Part shown: positions 49,220 to 58,006 of the stretch, piece by piece
Layout: every line of letters starts with the position of its first letter
How positions within the stretch are numbered: position 1 is the stretch's first letter
NCBI GenBank assembly: GCA_963847615.1
Contig: CAWKAN010000021.1
Span: 124,001 to 188,000 of the forward strand
Direction: 5' to 3'
Length of the DNA: 64,000 nucleotides
Source: Palsa-883 sp963847615
GTDB taxonomy: Bacteria > Pseudomonadota > Alphaproteobacteria > Acetobacterales > Acetobacteraceae
Notes under the pieces: generated by a model
What the model saw: only the letters and a program-made list of their open reading frames with translations
Told to the model about the DNA's origin: nothing
Databases searched by the model: none
Made by a program: the position numbers and the translations under genes

Positions 49220-50749
49220 GTGCCGATCGCCATTGCCGCCATCGTCTATGGCTTCGTCCTGTTGGTGTACGCCATCGTCCTGTTCGTGCCTCAGGTTCTG
49301 AACGACGGCGACACCTGGATGCACATCGCCGTCGGCCGCTGGATTCTGCAGCACCGCGGCGTGCCGTGGACCGATCCGTTCTCGTTCACCTTTGCCGGCA
49401 AGCCCTGGGAAGCGCACGAGTGGCTGTCGGAGTTGGCAATGGCGATCGCCTACCGGCTCGGCGGGCTGAGCCTGGTGCTGGTGCTGACCGGCGTCGCCGC
49501 CGCCCTCGCTGCTGCATTGCTGGCGCGCCACCTGCGGTTCTGGCTCGACCCCGTTCCCGCTGTCCTCGCGCTGATGTTGGGTTTCTGCTGCGTCGTCCCG
49601 AGCTTGCTCGTGCGGCCGCACATCCTGGCGTTGCCGGCGTTGGAACTGTGGGCCGCCGGATTGCTCATCGCGCGAACGCGCAACCGCGCGCCCGCGCTGT
49701 GGCTGCTGCCGGTGATGACGCTGTGGGCCAATCTGCACGGCAGCTTTGCGTTCGGCCTCGCGCTTGTCTTGCCGTTGGGGCTGGAGGCAGTGCTCGCCGA
49801 TCGCGCGGCGTGCTGGCGGACCGGCCGTGCCTGGGGACTGTTCTTCGTCGCCGCCACTGTCGCGGCTTTGCTGACACCGTACGGCTGGCACGGCCTGGTT
49901 TTTCCTTTCCAGATTTTGCGCCTGCGGCACCTGAGCGATATCGGCGAATGGCACAGCATTGACTTCAGTAAACCATCGCCGTTGGAGATCGCGCTGATGG
50001 CGACGCTTTACGTCTGCCTCTCGCGCGGCGTGCGCATCCCGCCGGTCCGGCTGTTGATCATGCTCGGTCTGTTGCACATGGCTTTGCAGCACCAGCGCCA
50101 TCAGATGCTGGCCGGGATCGTCGGCGCGCTGCTGCTGGCGGAGCCGCTGGCGCACGCGCTCCGTCCGCAGCCGGTCCGTGGCGAGGCCGCGGCACGCCGC
50201 GCCAGGCTCGTGGTGCCGGTCTGGGCGGCTGGCTTGTTTGCCGTGCTGACTGAGTTGCGGCTGGCGCACGCGCTCCGTCCGCGGCCGGCCCGTGGCGAGG
50301 CCGCGGCACGCCGCGCCAGGCTCGTGGTGCCGGTCTGGGCGGCTGGCTTGTTTGCCGTGCTGACTGCGTCGCGGCTGACGCATGTCGCCGTACTGTCTGA
50401 CCGCGCCACCTCGCCGGTCTCCGCGCTGCAGCATGTGCCGCCGGGGCTGAAGACCCAGCCGGTGTTCAATGACTACGCGTGTGGCGGACTGCTGATTTTC
50501 GACGGCATCCGTCCGTTCATCGATGGGCGGGCCGAGCTGTACGGGGACGTGTTCTTGGGGTTGTATGAGCACATGCAGTCCGAGGACCCAGCCGCGCTCG
50601 AGGCGACGTTCCAGCGCTACGGCATCATCTGGACGATCCTGGCGCCGACCAATCCGGCAGTGGCGGTGCTGGACGCGCTACCGGGGTGGCGGCGTGCCTA
50701 TTCCGACAGGTTTGCCGTTGTGCATATCCGTACCGAACCGGTGCGCTGA
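49220..50749 (+). CDS. Polytopic GT-C-like membrane protein
   Basis: 509 residues starting at GTG 49220, 11 bp after the lytic transglycosylase stop. About ten hydrophobic segments follow a first periplasmic loop with GDTWMHIAVGRWILQHRGVP and DPFSFTFAGKPWEAHEWLSE, which carry acidic residues where GT-C glycosyltransferases have catalytic ones. The C terminus is a periplasmic domain (FNDYACGGLLIFDGIRPFID). This kind of protein is seen in bacteria as an uncharacterised membrane family; transfer of sugar from a lipid carrier is plausible. A 38-residue block is duplicated in tandem. Its end overlaps the opposite GT87 gene by 72 bp. Confidence 0.7.
   Translation: MPIAIAAIVYGFVLLVYAIVLFVPQVLNDGDTWMHIAVGRWILQHRGVPWTDPFSFTFAGKPWEAHEWLSELAMAIAYRLGGLSLVLVLTGVAAALAAALLARHLRFWLDPVPAVLALMLGFCCVVPSLLVRPHILALPALELWAAGLLIARTRNRAPALWLLPVMTLWANLHGSFAFGLALVLPLGLEAVLADRAACWRTGRAWGLFFVAATVAALLTPYGWHGLVFPFQILRLRHLSDIGEWHSIDFSKPSPLEIALMATLYVCLSRGVRIPPVRLLIMLGLLHMALQHQRHQMLAGIVGALLLAEPLAHALRPQPVRGEAAARRARLVVPVWAAGLFAVLTELRLAHALRPRPARGEAAARRARLVVPVWAAGLFAVLTASRLTHVAVLSDRATSPVSALQHVPPGLKTQPVFNDYACGGLLIFDGIRPFIDGRAELYGDVFLGLYEHMQSEDPAALEATFQRYGIIWTILAPTNPAVAVLDALPGWRRAYSDRFAVVHIRTEPVR
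50147..50374. repeat. Two 114-bp in-frame tandem copies
   Basis: Unit starting CTGGCGCACGCGCTCCGTCC at 50147 and again at 50261, almost identical. Each encodes 38 residues (LAHALRP, ARRARLVVPVWAAGLFAVLT). The duplication keeps frame and adds an extra membrane helix with a basic loop. Confidence 0.9.
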
Positions 50750-51898
50750 TGGGGGCCGAGCGATCGGCGGCGCACGCAGCCGCACCCAGGCGAGCCAGGC
50801 GATCCCGCCGAGGCTCGCCAGCTCGAGCGCCGGCGGGATGTGGAGCAGTAAAGCCGCGCCGGGCCAGAACCAGGCGAAGCCCAGCAACAGAGGGGAAGGC
50901 CGCAAAGTGCAGGCAAGCAGGACCACGATCGCCGCCGCCAGCGGCGCCATGTCGTAGGTGTGCACCCAGGGGGAGGCGGCGAGGGCGAGCGGCGCCGTGA
51001 GCGCCATTCGCACCGTGGGATCGGGATCGCGCATCCTCCAGGCTCGCCATGTGAGGAGGACGCACAGCAGCGAGACGGTCAGCTGAAAGCCGTAGGCGAC
51101 AGGCAGGCTGGCACCCAGCGCGCGGGCCGCCATCAGCGGGCTGGCGAATATCCGTTGGGGCGGGCTGCCACGCCATGGCTCCGCCAGCATCGCCGCCAGG
51201 GTCGGCTGCGTGCGGGTGAAGAAATCGCTCCAGGCGCTGGTCCCGAACAGCAGGGCGGAGGCCAGGACGATCACGCCGGCGGTCAGCGCGGCCGCCCGGA
51301 ATGCCCGCCAGTTGCCGGAGGCGATGAAGCACACCGGCAGGAGCACGCCGAGCTGCGGTTTGAAGGCCAGGGCGCCGGCGAGAATCCCGGCCAAGGCGGG
51401 ACGGCTGTCCACGAGCAGCAGGCTCCCCAGCAGCAAGGCTCCGGTCAGGGCGCCGTTCTGCCCGGCGAGGGCGTTGTCGGCGACTGCGGGGCTGCACAGG
51501 ACCGCGGCGGAGGCGGAGCGGCTCAGGCCGCCGATGCGCAACGCCCGCCACAGCGCCGCCGCGGTCCCGAACGTCCACAGCACAAACGAACTCAGCAGGG
51601 GCAGCGCGGCGAAGGGCACCGCCAGCAGCAGCGCGGGGGGCGGATAGGACCAGACCTGTTGGGGAAATCCGTTGCCGAGCATCGTCTGCAAGGCCGCGTT
51701 GAAGCCTGGCCGGTCGAACAGAACCGGCATGCTGCCGTCCACGACCAACCGGCCGGCGGCCCACATGGCGGCGAAATCGCGCGTGGCGACCGCCATGCTG
51801 TGGCCGGGAAATACCCAGAGCGCCAGCAACCCGCCGATCGGCGGCAGCAGCGAAATTGCCAGGAAGACGCGCGTCTCGTATTTCCGAAAATGCGGCAC
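50678..51898 (-). CDS. GT87-family (DUF2029) membrane glycosyltransferase
   Basis: 406 residues with about ten membrane helices. The first loop has RDFAAMWAAGRLVVDGSM with the acidic residues expected for catalysis, VWSYPPPALLLAVPFAALP, and GALAFKPQLGVLLPVCF (FKPQ motif), hallmarks of GT87 polyprenyl-phosphate-mannose type mannosyltransferases. It would add sugar in the periplasm to a glycan or protein. Its position beside the pilus locus and opposite another GT-C-like gene suggests pilus or surface glycosylation, which is inference. Confidence 0.8.
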   Translation of the reverse strand: MPHFRKYETRVFLAISLLPPIGGLLALWVFPGHSMAVATRDFAAMWAAGRLVVDGSMPVLFDRPGFNAALQTMLGNGFPQQVWSYPPPALLLAVPFAALPLLSSFVLWTFGTAAALWRALRIGGLSRSASAAVLCSPAVADNALAGQNGALTGALLLGSLLLVDSRPALAGILAGALAFKPQLGVLLPVCFIASGNWRAFRAAALTAGVIVLASALLFGTSAWSDFFTRTQPTLAAMLAEPWRGSPPQRIFASPLMAARALGASLPVAYGFQLTVSLLCVLLTWRAWRMRDPDPTVRMALTAPLALAASPWVHTYDMAPLAAAIVVLLACTLRPSPLLLGFAWFWPGAALLLHIPPALELASLGGIAWLAWVRLRAPPIARPPSAHRFGTDMHNGKPVGIGTPPPR

Positions 51899-52391
51899 CA
51901 GAGACCAGCCGCGTCAGCGCGATTGCGAGCGAAGCAGCGCCACAGGGTATCGGCTTGCCCGCGGATCGTCGCTTGACCCGTAACGCAGCCGGTCCCGGCG
52001 CGTCATGAGCGGCCACCAGGCGACGCCGAGCGATACCAGGAGCGAGCGGACGTCACGGATTTGGCCTCTGCCGCCGACTGCCGGAAGGAGTGCCGCATTG
52101 GCGCTTCGCCCCCGACATGCCGGCCCGCCGCCTCTGCCGGCGCATGCTTTGCCGCCATGGTGGTCTGGTACGGCCGGAGGTCCGGCGATTTGGACGGTTG
52201 GTATACAACCGCTGTCAAAACGATCGACCCACCGGCACCGCACCACGTCACGGCCGGCGGAGGCCGACCAGGATGTTGCAAAGTCGATCCTTTCGCTGCC
52301 TGGTGGAAGACGCCATTCAACATCGCGGCGTTCGCAGCGGCCGCAGGCTGGTTTGCATCCACGCCTCCCCTGCGTGCCGCCTCAGGCGGTG
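51899..52391. other. Gene-free gap beside the tad operon end
   Basis: No gene is supported. The gap separates the GT87 gene start from the end of the TPR lipoprotein gene; the GT87 promoter should be in 51900-52000. Slightly AT-richer tracts occur at 52195-52230 (GGTATACAACCGCTGTC). Confidence 0.4.
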
Positions 52392-53219
52392 TTACGGCTT
52401 CGCGTCGGTGCCCGCGTCCGCCCCTTGCGGCACGGCGCGGGCGAGCCGCATCACCTCGCCCTCGGCGGCGGCGTCCTGCACCACCTCCCGCGACGCATCG
52501 ACGTCTCCACCCGCGGCCAGCACGATGGCGATATTCGTCCTGACCCGCGGCGGTAGGTTGCCGGCATCCTTGAGCGGCGCCACCAGTGCGGTGGCCTCGC
52601 TCGCGCGACCGTCGAGCATCATCGACAAAGCGAGATCGCTGATCACCACCGCATCACCCGGCGAAGCCGCGAGTGCGCGACGGTACAGCGTCTGGGCGTC
52701 GGCGTGACGCCCCTGCAGATCGAGCGCCACGGCCTTGTCCACCACTGCGCGCATGTCGTTCGGATGGGCCGCCAGCACTTGGTCGAACTCGGTGATCGCA
52801 TGCGCCGAATTGCCCATCAGCAAGTAGACCGCGCCAAGGCCGTGCCGGAGTGCCGTCACATCCGATACCGTGTCGAGGTGCCGCAGCAGCAGGTCGCGCG
52901 CCTGCGTGATGTTGCCGCGCCGCGCCAGCACGTCGGCGTAGCGCAGCTGCGCGGCGGCATCCGCCGGCGCGTCCGCCGATGCCGAGGCATACATCGAGTT
53001 AGCCAAAGAATAATCACCCGATTGTTCGGCCGCCTGCGCCACCCGCATGCGTTCCGCCTCGCCGAATTTCGGCTGCTGCGTCACCGGCTGCGTCACGCAG
53101 GCCGCAAGGCCACCGCACATCGCCAGCAAACCCAATCCGTATCTGCAAAAAGCGGCATCGCATTGGAAATTTCCAAACCTAATGATGTGGCATATTGCCC
53201 ATGAACAGATGGAACGCAT
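52392..53219 (-). CDS. tadD: TadD-like TPR lipoprotein
   Basis: About 275 residues. An N-terminal segment ends in a lipobox, LAMCGGLAAC; after it TPR repeats follow (SGDYSLANSMYASASADAPA, NSAHAITEFDQVLAAHPNDM, QGRHADAQTLYRRALAASPG). TadD is the outer-membrane-associated pilotin-like factor of the Tad system. Start is uncertain: ATG 53219 lies inside tadC (41-bp overlap); closer starts are non-ATG. It is the last gene of the minus-strand tad operon. Confidence 0.75.
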   Translation of the reverse strand: MRSICSWAICHIIRFGNFQCDAAFCRYGLGLLAMCGGLAACVTQPVTQQPKFGEAERMRVAQAAEQSGDYSLANSMYASASADAPADAAAQLRYADVLARRGNITQARDLLLRHLDTVSDVTALRHGLGAVYLLMGNSAHAITEFDQVLAAHPNDMRAVVDKAVALDLQGRHADAQTLYRRALAASPGDAVVISDLALSMMLDGRASEATALVAPLKDAGNLPPRVRTNIAIVLAAGGDVDASREVVQDAAAEGEVMRLARAVPQGADAGTDAKP

Positions 53220-54144
53220 CGTACAGCCGCAGCATCGCGACGCCCATGAGAACCACATACAGGCACGGCATGATGAAGAGGATCATCGGGATCACCAGCT
53301 TCACCGGCAGCTTGGCGGCCTTCTCCTCCAACTGGCTCATGCTTTCGCGCCGCAGTTCCGCGGCGACCGCGCGTAGCGCCTGGCTCAGCGGGGTGCCATA
53401 TTGCAGGCTCTGCCCCAACATCGTCGCGAGCCTTTGCAGCCCTGGCACGCCGACGCGCTGGCCGAAAGCGGCGAACGCCTCTCGCCGGTCAGGCCGTACC
53501 CGCATATCATCCAGCAGCCCGGCCAGGACGACCGCCATCGGCCGGTTCGACTGTTGCATGTCCAGCGCAACCCGCTCCAGCGCGCTTTCCAGCCCCATGC
53601 CGGCCTCGCTGCAGACGACCAGCAGGTCCAGCGCATCCGGAATTCCGCGGCGCACAGCCTCGGTATAGGAACGCCGCAGCATCTTGAGCACCACTTCCGG
53701 TGCAAGAATGCCCACCACCGCCCCGGCGCCGACGGCCAGCAAACGGTGCTGCGAGGAGAAACCCAGCGTAATGGCGACGAAGACCATGATCCCCGGCAGG
53801 AGTACGAGAAGCAGCACCTTGGCCCCGACGATCATTGACAGGGTCCGCTTGGGATCGAGGCCCGCCGCGGTGATGACGCCCTGCAGCTCCGCGAGGTCCT
53901 TGTCCGAGTAGAAGCGGGTTCCGCGGCGGACTCGCGCGCCGAACCCCTGCAGCAGCCAGGTCAGGGTGCCGCCGCGTCCGCCCGTCTGGCTGGCGCCGGC
54001 GTCGGTCAGGCCGGAAACATTGAACACGCGCTGCTGCAGATCGCGCTGCCGGGCTTCAGCCAGCAACAGCGCCGCCGACAGCCCGACCAGCAGGAGCACG
54101 CCGGCAAGCAGGCCGAAGACCAGGACCAGCCGATCCGGGCTCAT
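53179..54144 (-). CDS. tadC: Tad pilus assembly membrane protein TadC
   Basis: 321-residue type II secretion F-domain membrane protein. The GSPF region holds GIPDALDLLVVCSEAGMGLE, LGQSLQYGTPLSQALRAVAA and EKAAKLPVKLVIPMILFIM. With TadB it forms the inner-membrane platform on which the TadA ATPase drives Flp pilin assembly. ATG 54144 overlaps the TadB stop by 4 bp. Confidence 0.92.
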   Translation of the reverse strand: MSPDRLVLVFGLLAGVLLLVGLSAALLLAEARQRDLQQRVFNVSGLTDAGASQTGGRGGTLTWLLQGFGARVRRGTRFYSDKDLAELQGVITAAGLDPKRTLSMIVGAKVLLLVLLPGIMVFVAITLGFSSQHRLLAVGAGAVVGILAPEVVLKMLRRSYTEAVRRGIPDALDLLVVCSEAGMGLESALERVALDMQQSNRPMAVVLAGLLDDMRVRPDRREAFAAFGQRVGVPGLQRLATMLGQSLQYGTPLSQALRAVAAELRRESMSQLEEKAAKLPVKLVIPMILFIMPCLYVVLMGVAMLRLYDAFHLFMGNMPHH

Positions 54145-55082
54145 ACGCTGGTCCCTTTTTTGACCAGCCGGTGCATCGTCGCGATGCCGACCAGCAAGGA
54201 CGCCACGCCGTACGCCAACAGCTTCCGTCCGCGCGGATCGTCCAGCAGCGGGTTCATGTAACCGGGACGCAGGAACGCCTGTGCCAAACCGGTAAGCACC
54301 GGCAGCGACGCCAGAATCTGGGCGGACAGCTTGGCTTCCGCCGCCAATGCCTTGGCCCTGCCGGCGACGGCGATGCGTTGCCGCACGGTTTCTCCCAGGC
54401 CCTGGATGGTTTCCGCCAGCCGCCCGCCGCTCTTGGCTTGCACCGCCAAGGTGGTCGCGAACATCGCGTATTCCCTGACCCCGGTACGCCGGTTGAGGTT
54501 GAGCAGCGCTTCGTCGATCGGGCGTCCCAACGCCAGCTCGCTGACCACGTGTGCGAACTGCTCGCGCGTCGGCTCGGGCATTTCATTTGCCACGCCGCGG
54601 AACGCCTCCGCCACCGGCAGCCCGGCCCGTACCGCACTCACCACCAACTCGATCGTGTCGGGAAGCTGGCGCAGCAGGCGATCGGCGTAGCGGTCCTGTA
54701 GCCAACCGAACAGTCCGCGTACCACAGCCACCCCGGTGACCAGCCCGACAATCGGTGCCAACCAGAGCGGCAGCGCGGCGCGCGCCCCGACGAGCGCCGC
54801 CGTAGCCGCCAGGACGCCCACCATCACCACCCGCCATGCCGGCCACGGGCGCGGCGCTTCGGCGTCGAAGCGGAACAGCAGGAAGACCGCACGGCCCAGC
54901 CCGCCCCGCGACCGTTGCCGTCGGATGCTGCGCGGCGCCGCCGCCGGCGCCTCGGGGCTCAGTGCCGCCACCTCCAACTGCCGCAGCAGCCGCTTCTGGC
55001 GGGCATCCGCATACAGCACAATGATGCAGCCGAGCAGTACGACAACAAACAACCCGCCGGCGACGAGGATTCCGTTTGGCAT
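54141..55082 (-). CDS. tadB: Tad pilus assembly membrane protein TadB
   Basis: 313 residues with an N-terminal helix, a soluble region and the GSPF domain: DTIELVVSAVRAGLPVAEAF, REYAMFATTLAVQAKSGGRL, GLGETVRQRIAVAGRAKALA. Partner of TadC in the inner-membrane platform. ATG 55082 opens right after tadA with 2 bp between; the 3' end overlaps tadC by 4 bp, so translation is coupled. Confidence 0.92.
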   Translation of the reverse strand: MPNGILVAGGLFVVVLLGCIIVLYADARQKRLLRQLEVAALSPEAPAAAPRSIRRQRSRGGLGRAVFLLFRFDAEAPRPWPAWRVVMVGVLAATAALVGARAALPLWLAPIVGLVTGVAVVRGLFGWLQDRYADRLLRQLPDTIELVVSAVRAGLPVAEAFRGVANEMPEPTREQFAHVVSELALGRPIDEALLNLNRRTGVREYAMFATTLAVQAKSGGRLAETIQGLGETVRQRIAVAGRAKALAAEAKLSAQILASLPVLTGLAQAFLRPGYMNPLLDDPRGRKLLAYGVASLLVGIATMHRLVKKGTSV

Positions 55083-55084
55083 CC

Positions 55085-56440
55085 CTAGACCTCCCGCGCC
55101 GCCTCGATCCAGGCGCGGTCCAGGCCATAATAGGCCAGCCGGGGGAGGAAGCCGGGAAACGCATGCGGCGACTTGTACTTGCCGACGAGCCGGCCCTGCG
55201 CGTCTTCGTGCCCGAACACGAACGTCGCGATATCGTTGCTGGTGATCACGTCGCCTTCCAGGCCGCACACTTCCGTCACCTGCGTCACCCGGCGCGCCCC
55301 ATCGCGCATCCGCTCCACCTGCACGATCAGGTCCAGCGCGCTGACGATCTGCGTCCGGATCGCCCGCAGCGGCAGGTTGAACTGCCCCATCTGCACCATG
55401 TTCTCCACCCGGGTCAGCGCATCGCGGGCACTGTTGGCGTGCACGGTGGAAATCGATCCGTCGTGGCCCGTGTTCATGGCTTGCAGCATGTCGAACGCCT
55501 CGGAGCCACGCACCTCGCCGACGATGATGCGGTCCGGCCGCATGCGCAGCGAGTTCCTCACCAGGTCGCGTTGCGTGACCTGACCGGTGCCCTCCAGGCT
55601 CGGCGGACGCGTCTCCAGCCGGATCACGTGCGGCTGCTGCAACTGCAATTCCGCCGCGTCTTCCACCGTGATGATCCGCTCGCTGACGTCGATCATGTGG
55701 CTCATCGCGTTCAGCAGCGTTGTTTTGCCCGAGCCGGTGCCGCCGGAAATCAGGATGTTCAGCCGGCAGCGCGCGGCAATCTCCAGCAGCCGGGCGATGC
55801 CGGCGGTCATCGTGCCGTTGCCTACCATGGCCGTCAGATCGAGTTTCTTGGCGGCGAACTTGCGGATCGAGATGCACGGGCTGTCGATCGCCAGCGGCGG
55901 GAAGATGACGTTCACCCGGCTGCCGTCCGGCAGCCGCGCATCGACCATCGGGCTCGATTCGTCGATGCGCCGGCCGACCCGCGCGGCGATCTTCTGTGCC
56001 ACCGAGGCGATATGCTCGGCGTCGCGGAAACGCACCCCGGAGAGTGCCAGCTTGCCGCGCCGCTCGATATAGACGCTGGTCGGGCTGTTCACCATGATGT
56101 CGGTCACGTCGTCGTCGGCCAGCAGCACCTGCAGCGGGCCGTAGCCCGTCATGTCGCTGGTCAGCTCTCCCGCCAGCCGGGCCTGCTCCTGCGCCGAAAT
56201 CTCCAGCCTGTCCTGGTTGGCGATCTGGTGGATCACCTCCTCGACCTGCAAGCGCAGCTCGTCCGGCGTCAGGCTGGCCGCCGCCGAGGGATCGATCTCC
56301 TTCAGCACGCGCTCGCGCAGCAGCGGGGCGATCGGCCGGTCCAGCCGCTCCTTCACCACCGACATCATCAGGTCTTCCGGCGGAAGCGGCCTTGCCGGGT
56401 CGTCCTGCGCCGCCAGGTCGCGCTTGCCGAACGTCTTCAT
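55085..56440 (-). CDS. tadA: Tad pilus secretion ATPase TadA (CpaF)
   Basis: 451-residue secretion ATPase of the CpaF/TadA class. The N-terminal domain contains TGYGPLQVLLADDDVTDIMV; the motor domain has Walker A LISGGTGSGKTTLLNAM, the Asp box ITVEDAAELQL, Walker B DRIIVGEVRGSEAFDML and the His box GHDGSISTVHANS. The hexamer hydrolyses ATP on the cytosolic side to power pilus assembly. ATG 56440 overlaps the tadZ stop by 4 bp. Confidence 0.96.
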   Translation of the reverse strand: MKTFGKRDLAAQDDPARPLPPEDLMMSVVKERLDRPIAPLLRERVLKEIDPSAAASLTPDELRLQVEEVIHQIANQDRLEISAQEQARLAGELTSDMTGYGPLQVLLADDDVTDIMVNSPTSVYIERRGKLALSGVRFRDAEHIASVAQKIAARVGRRIDESSPMVDARLPDGSRVNVIFPPLAIDSPCISIRKFAAKKLDLTAMVGNGTMTAGIARLLEIAARCRLNILISGGTGSGKTTLLNAMSHMIDVSERIITVEDAAELQLQQPHVIRLETRPPSLEGTGQVTQRDLVRNSLRMRPDRIIVGEVRGSEAFDMLQAMNTGHDGSISTVHANSARDALTRVENMVQMGQFNLPLRAIRTQIVSALDLIVQVERMRDGARRVTQVTEVCGLEGDVITSNDIATFVFGHEDAQGRLVGKYKSPHAFPGFLPRLAYYGLDRAWIEAAREV

Positions 56441-57687
56441 CTGCGGAACCACCCTCCAAGCCAGGAATGGGACTGGCCGGTCCCGATGCCGGCGACTTCG
56501 CGCACCAGCGGCGCCAGGCTCCGGCGCAGCGCCGGGATCCGGTGGATCGCCGGAACGCCGAGATTGACCGCCTGGGTCATGCGTTTGCCCAGGTCGGGGA
56601 TGATCAGGTCGGGTACCGCGCCCAGCCCCTTCTCGACGATGGCCCGGCTCAGCCCGCCCGGTCGGTCGGCCCGGTTCAGGATGGTATACACCCGGTTCGC
56701 CCCCGCGATCGACAGGGCCATCTTGCGCAGCGCGGCGGCATTGCGCAGCCCGGTGACTTCCGGTTCCAGCAGCACCAGCACGTGCCGCGCCAGCGCGATC
56801 ACCGGGCGCATCTGCGGCGGCAGCGGCGTCGGCACGTCGATAACGATGAAGTTGTATCTGCGCCTTGCCAGCGCCAGCACGTGGCGCACGCCCGCCTCGG
56901 TCACCTCCAGATCGGCATCCAGCGCCTCGTCCGCCGCGATCAGCCGCAGCCGCTGATCGATCTCGATCGCCGCGCGTTCCAGGAACAGGCTGTCCGCGCG
57001 CATCGGATCCTCGAGCGCGATGCGCAGGCCCGGGCCCGGGCGCACGCCGAGCAGCACCGCCATCTCGCCGTTCTGCAGGTGCAGGTCGATCATGGCGACG
57101 GTGGCCTTCGCGGCATCCGCCAGCGCCACGGCGAAATTGACCGCGATGCTGGTCGCCCCGGCACCGCCCTGGGCGCCGCACACCGCGACTATGTGCCCGC
57201 CGCGGGTCGCCGTCTGGTCGGCCCCCTCGCCCGACAAATGCGGCCGCAGCAGCGTCTGCACCGCGTCGCGCGTCAACGGCTTCGGCACGTACTCCGTGAC
57301 GCCCATCTTCTGCACCAGCAGACGATAGAACTCGATCTCCGCGATCTCGCCGATCGCCGTCACCAGCACGTTCGGTGGGCAGACCCGCGCCAGTTCCTCC
57401 AGCGCGGCAACCGGCTCATCGATGCCGGAGATGTCCACGACCACCGCCCGCACCGCGGTGTCGTTCTCGAAGAACCGCACGGCCTGGCGCAGGTTGCCGC
57501 GCCTCACCTCGAGTTCCTCGGCGATGCCCGCAAGCCCGGTCCGCAGCGCCGTCTCGCTCGCCTCGTCGGCGACAAAGGCGACGATCCGCCGGTGCTCCAT
57601 CGATCCGGTGCGTTCCGGCCGCGCACTCTCGGCCGGAGACAGCCCGCCCAGTGTCACCCTCAGCGACTCATTGTTATTCGCCAGCAT
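56437..57687 (-). CDS. tadZ: Tad pilus localisation ATPase TadZ (CpaE)
   Basis: 416 residues: an atypical receiver domain (residues ~30-150) lacking a phosphorylatable context, then a ParA/MinD-like ATPase with a deviant Walker motif, AVCGAQGGAGATSIAVNFAV (Gly-Ala where Gly-Lys is usual), as is common in TadZ. The protein marks the pole or site where the pilus machine assembles. ATG 57687 follows GGGGGAGGC; an upstream in-frame start (57729) gives an unlikely arginine-rich leader. It starts inside the preceding lipoprotein gene (14-bp overlap). Confidence 0.92.
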   Translation of the reverse strand: MLANNNESLRVTLGGLSPAESARPERTGSMEHRRIVAFVADEASETALRTGLAGIAEELEVRRGNLRQAVRFFENDTAVRAVVVDISGIDEPVAALEELARVCPPNVLVTAIGEIAEIEFYRLLVQKMGVTEYVPKPLTRDAVQTLLRPHLSGEGADQTATRGGHIVAVCGAQGGAGATSIAVNFAVALADAAKATVAMIDLHLQNGEMAVLLGVRPGPGLRIALEDPMRADSLFLERAAIEIDQRLRLIAADEALDADLEVTEAGVRHVLALARRRYNFIVIDVPTPLPPQMRPVIALARHVLVLLEPEVTGLRNAAALRKMALSIAGANRVYTILNRADRPGGLSRAIVEKGLGAVPDLIIPDLGKRMTQAVNLGVPAIHRIPALRRSLAPLVREVAGIGTGQSHSWLGGWFRR

Positions 57688-58006
57688 TGCCTCCCCCGGC
57701 CGCCGGAGCCGCCTGCGTCGCCGCCGCACCGCCCACCTGCGATGCAGTGACCGCCGGCAGCGGAGCGCGGTGCCCGGTCAGCAGCCGTTTGACCGGCGGC
57801 GCCGCTTCGGGCCCCAGCGAGTCGCTCTCCCCGGCGCCCGCCTCCAGATCTTTCGGGTTGACGACCATTGCCCGCAGATTGGCCTCGTTCGCCCCGCTCT
57901 CGGGCAGTCGCCAGGTGCCCGGCTTGTCAAACGGATGGTCCGGTGTGCAAGCCGCAGCGAGCAGCAGCAGCGCAAGCCAATGGCAGCGTCGCATCAGCGT
58001 CCTCAT
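57674..58006 (-). CDS. Small Tad-locus lipoprotein
   Basis: 110 residues, signal peptide ALLLLAAAC with lipobox LAAAC, mature region acidic then alanine-rich. It occupies the place of cpaD-type genes between the secretin and TadZ but is shorter and has no clear CpaD domain. It may act as a pilotin for the secretin. Overlaps the secretin gene by 4 bp and tadZ by 14 bp. Confidence 0.7.
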   Translation of the reverse strand: MRTLMRRCHWLALLLLAAACTPDHPFDKPGTWRLPESGANEANLRAMVVNPKDLEAGAGESDSLGPEAAPPVKRLLTGHRAPLPAVTASQVGGAAATQAAPAAGGGNAGE

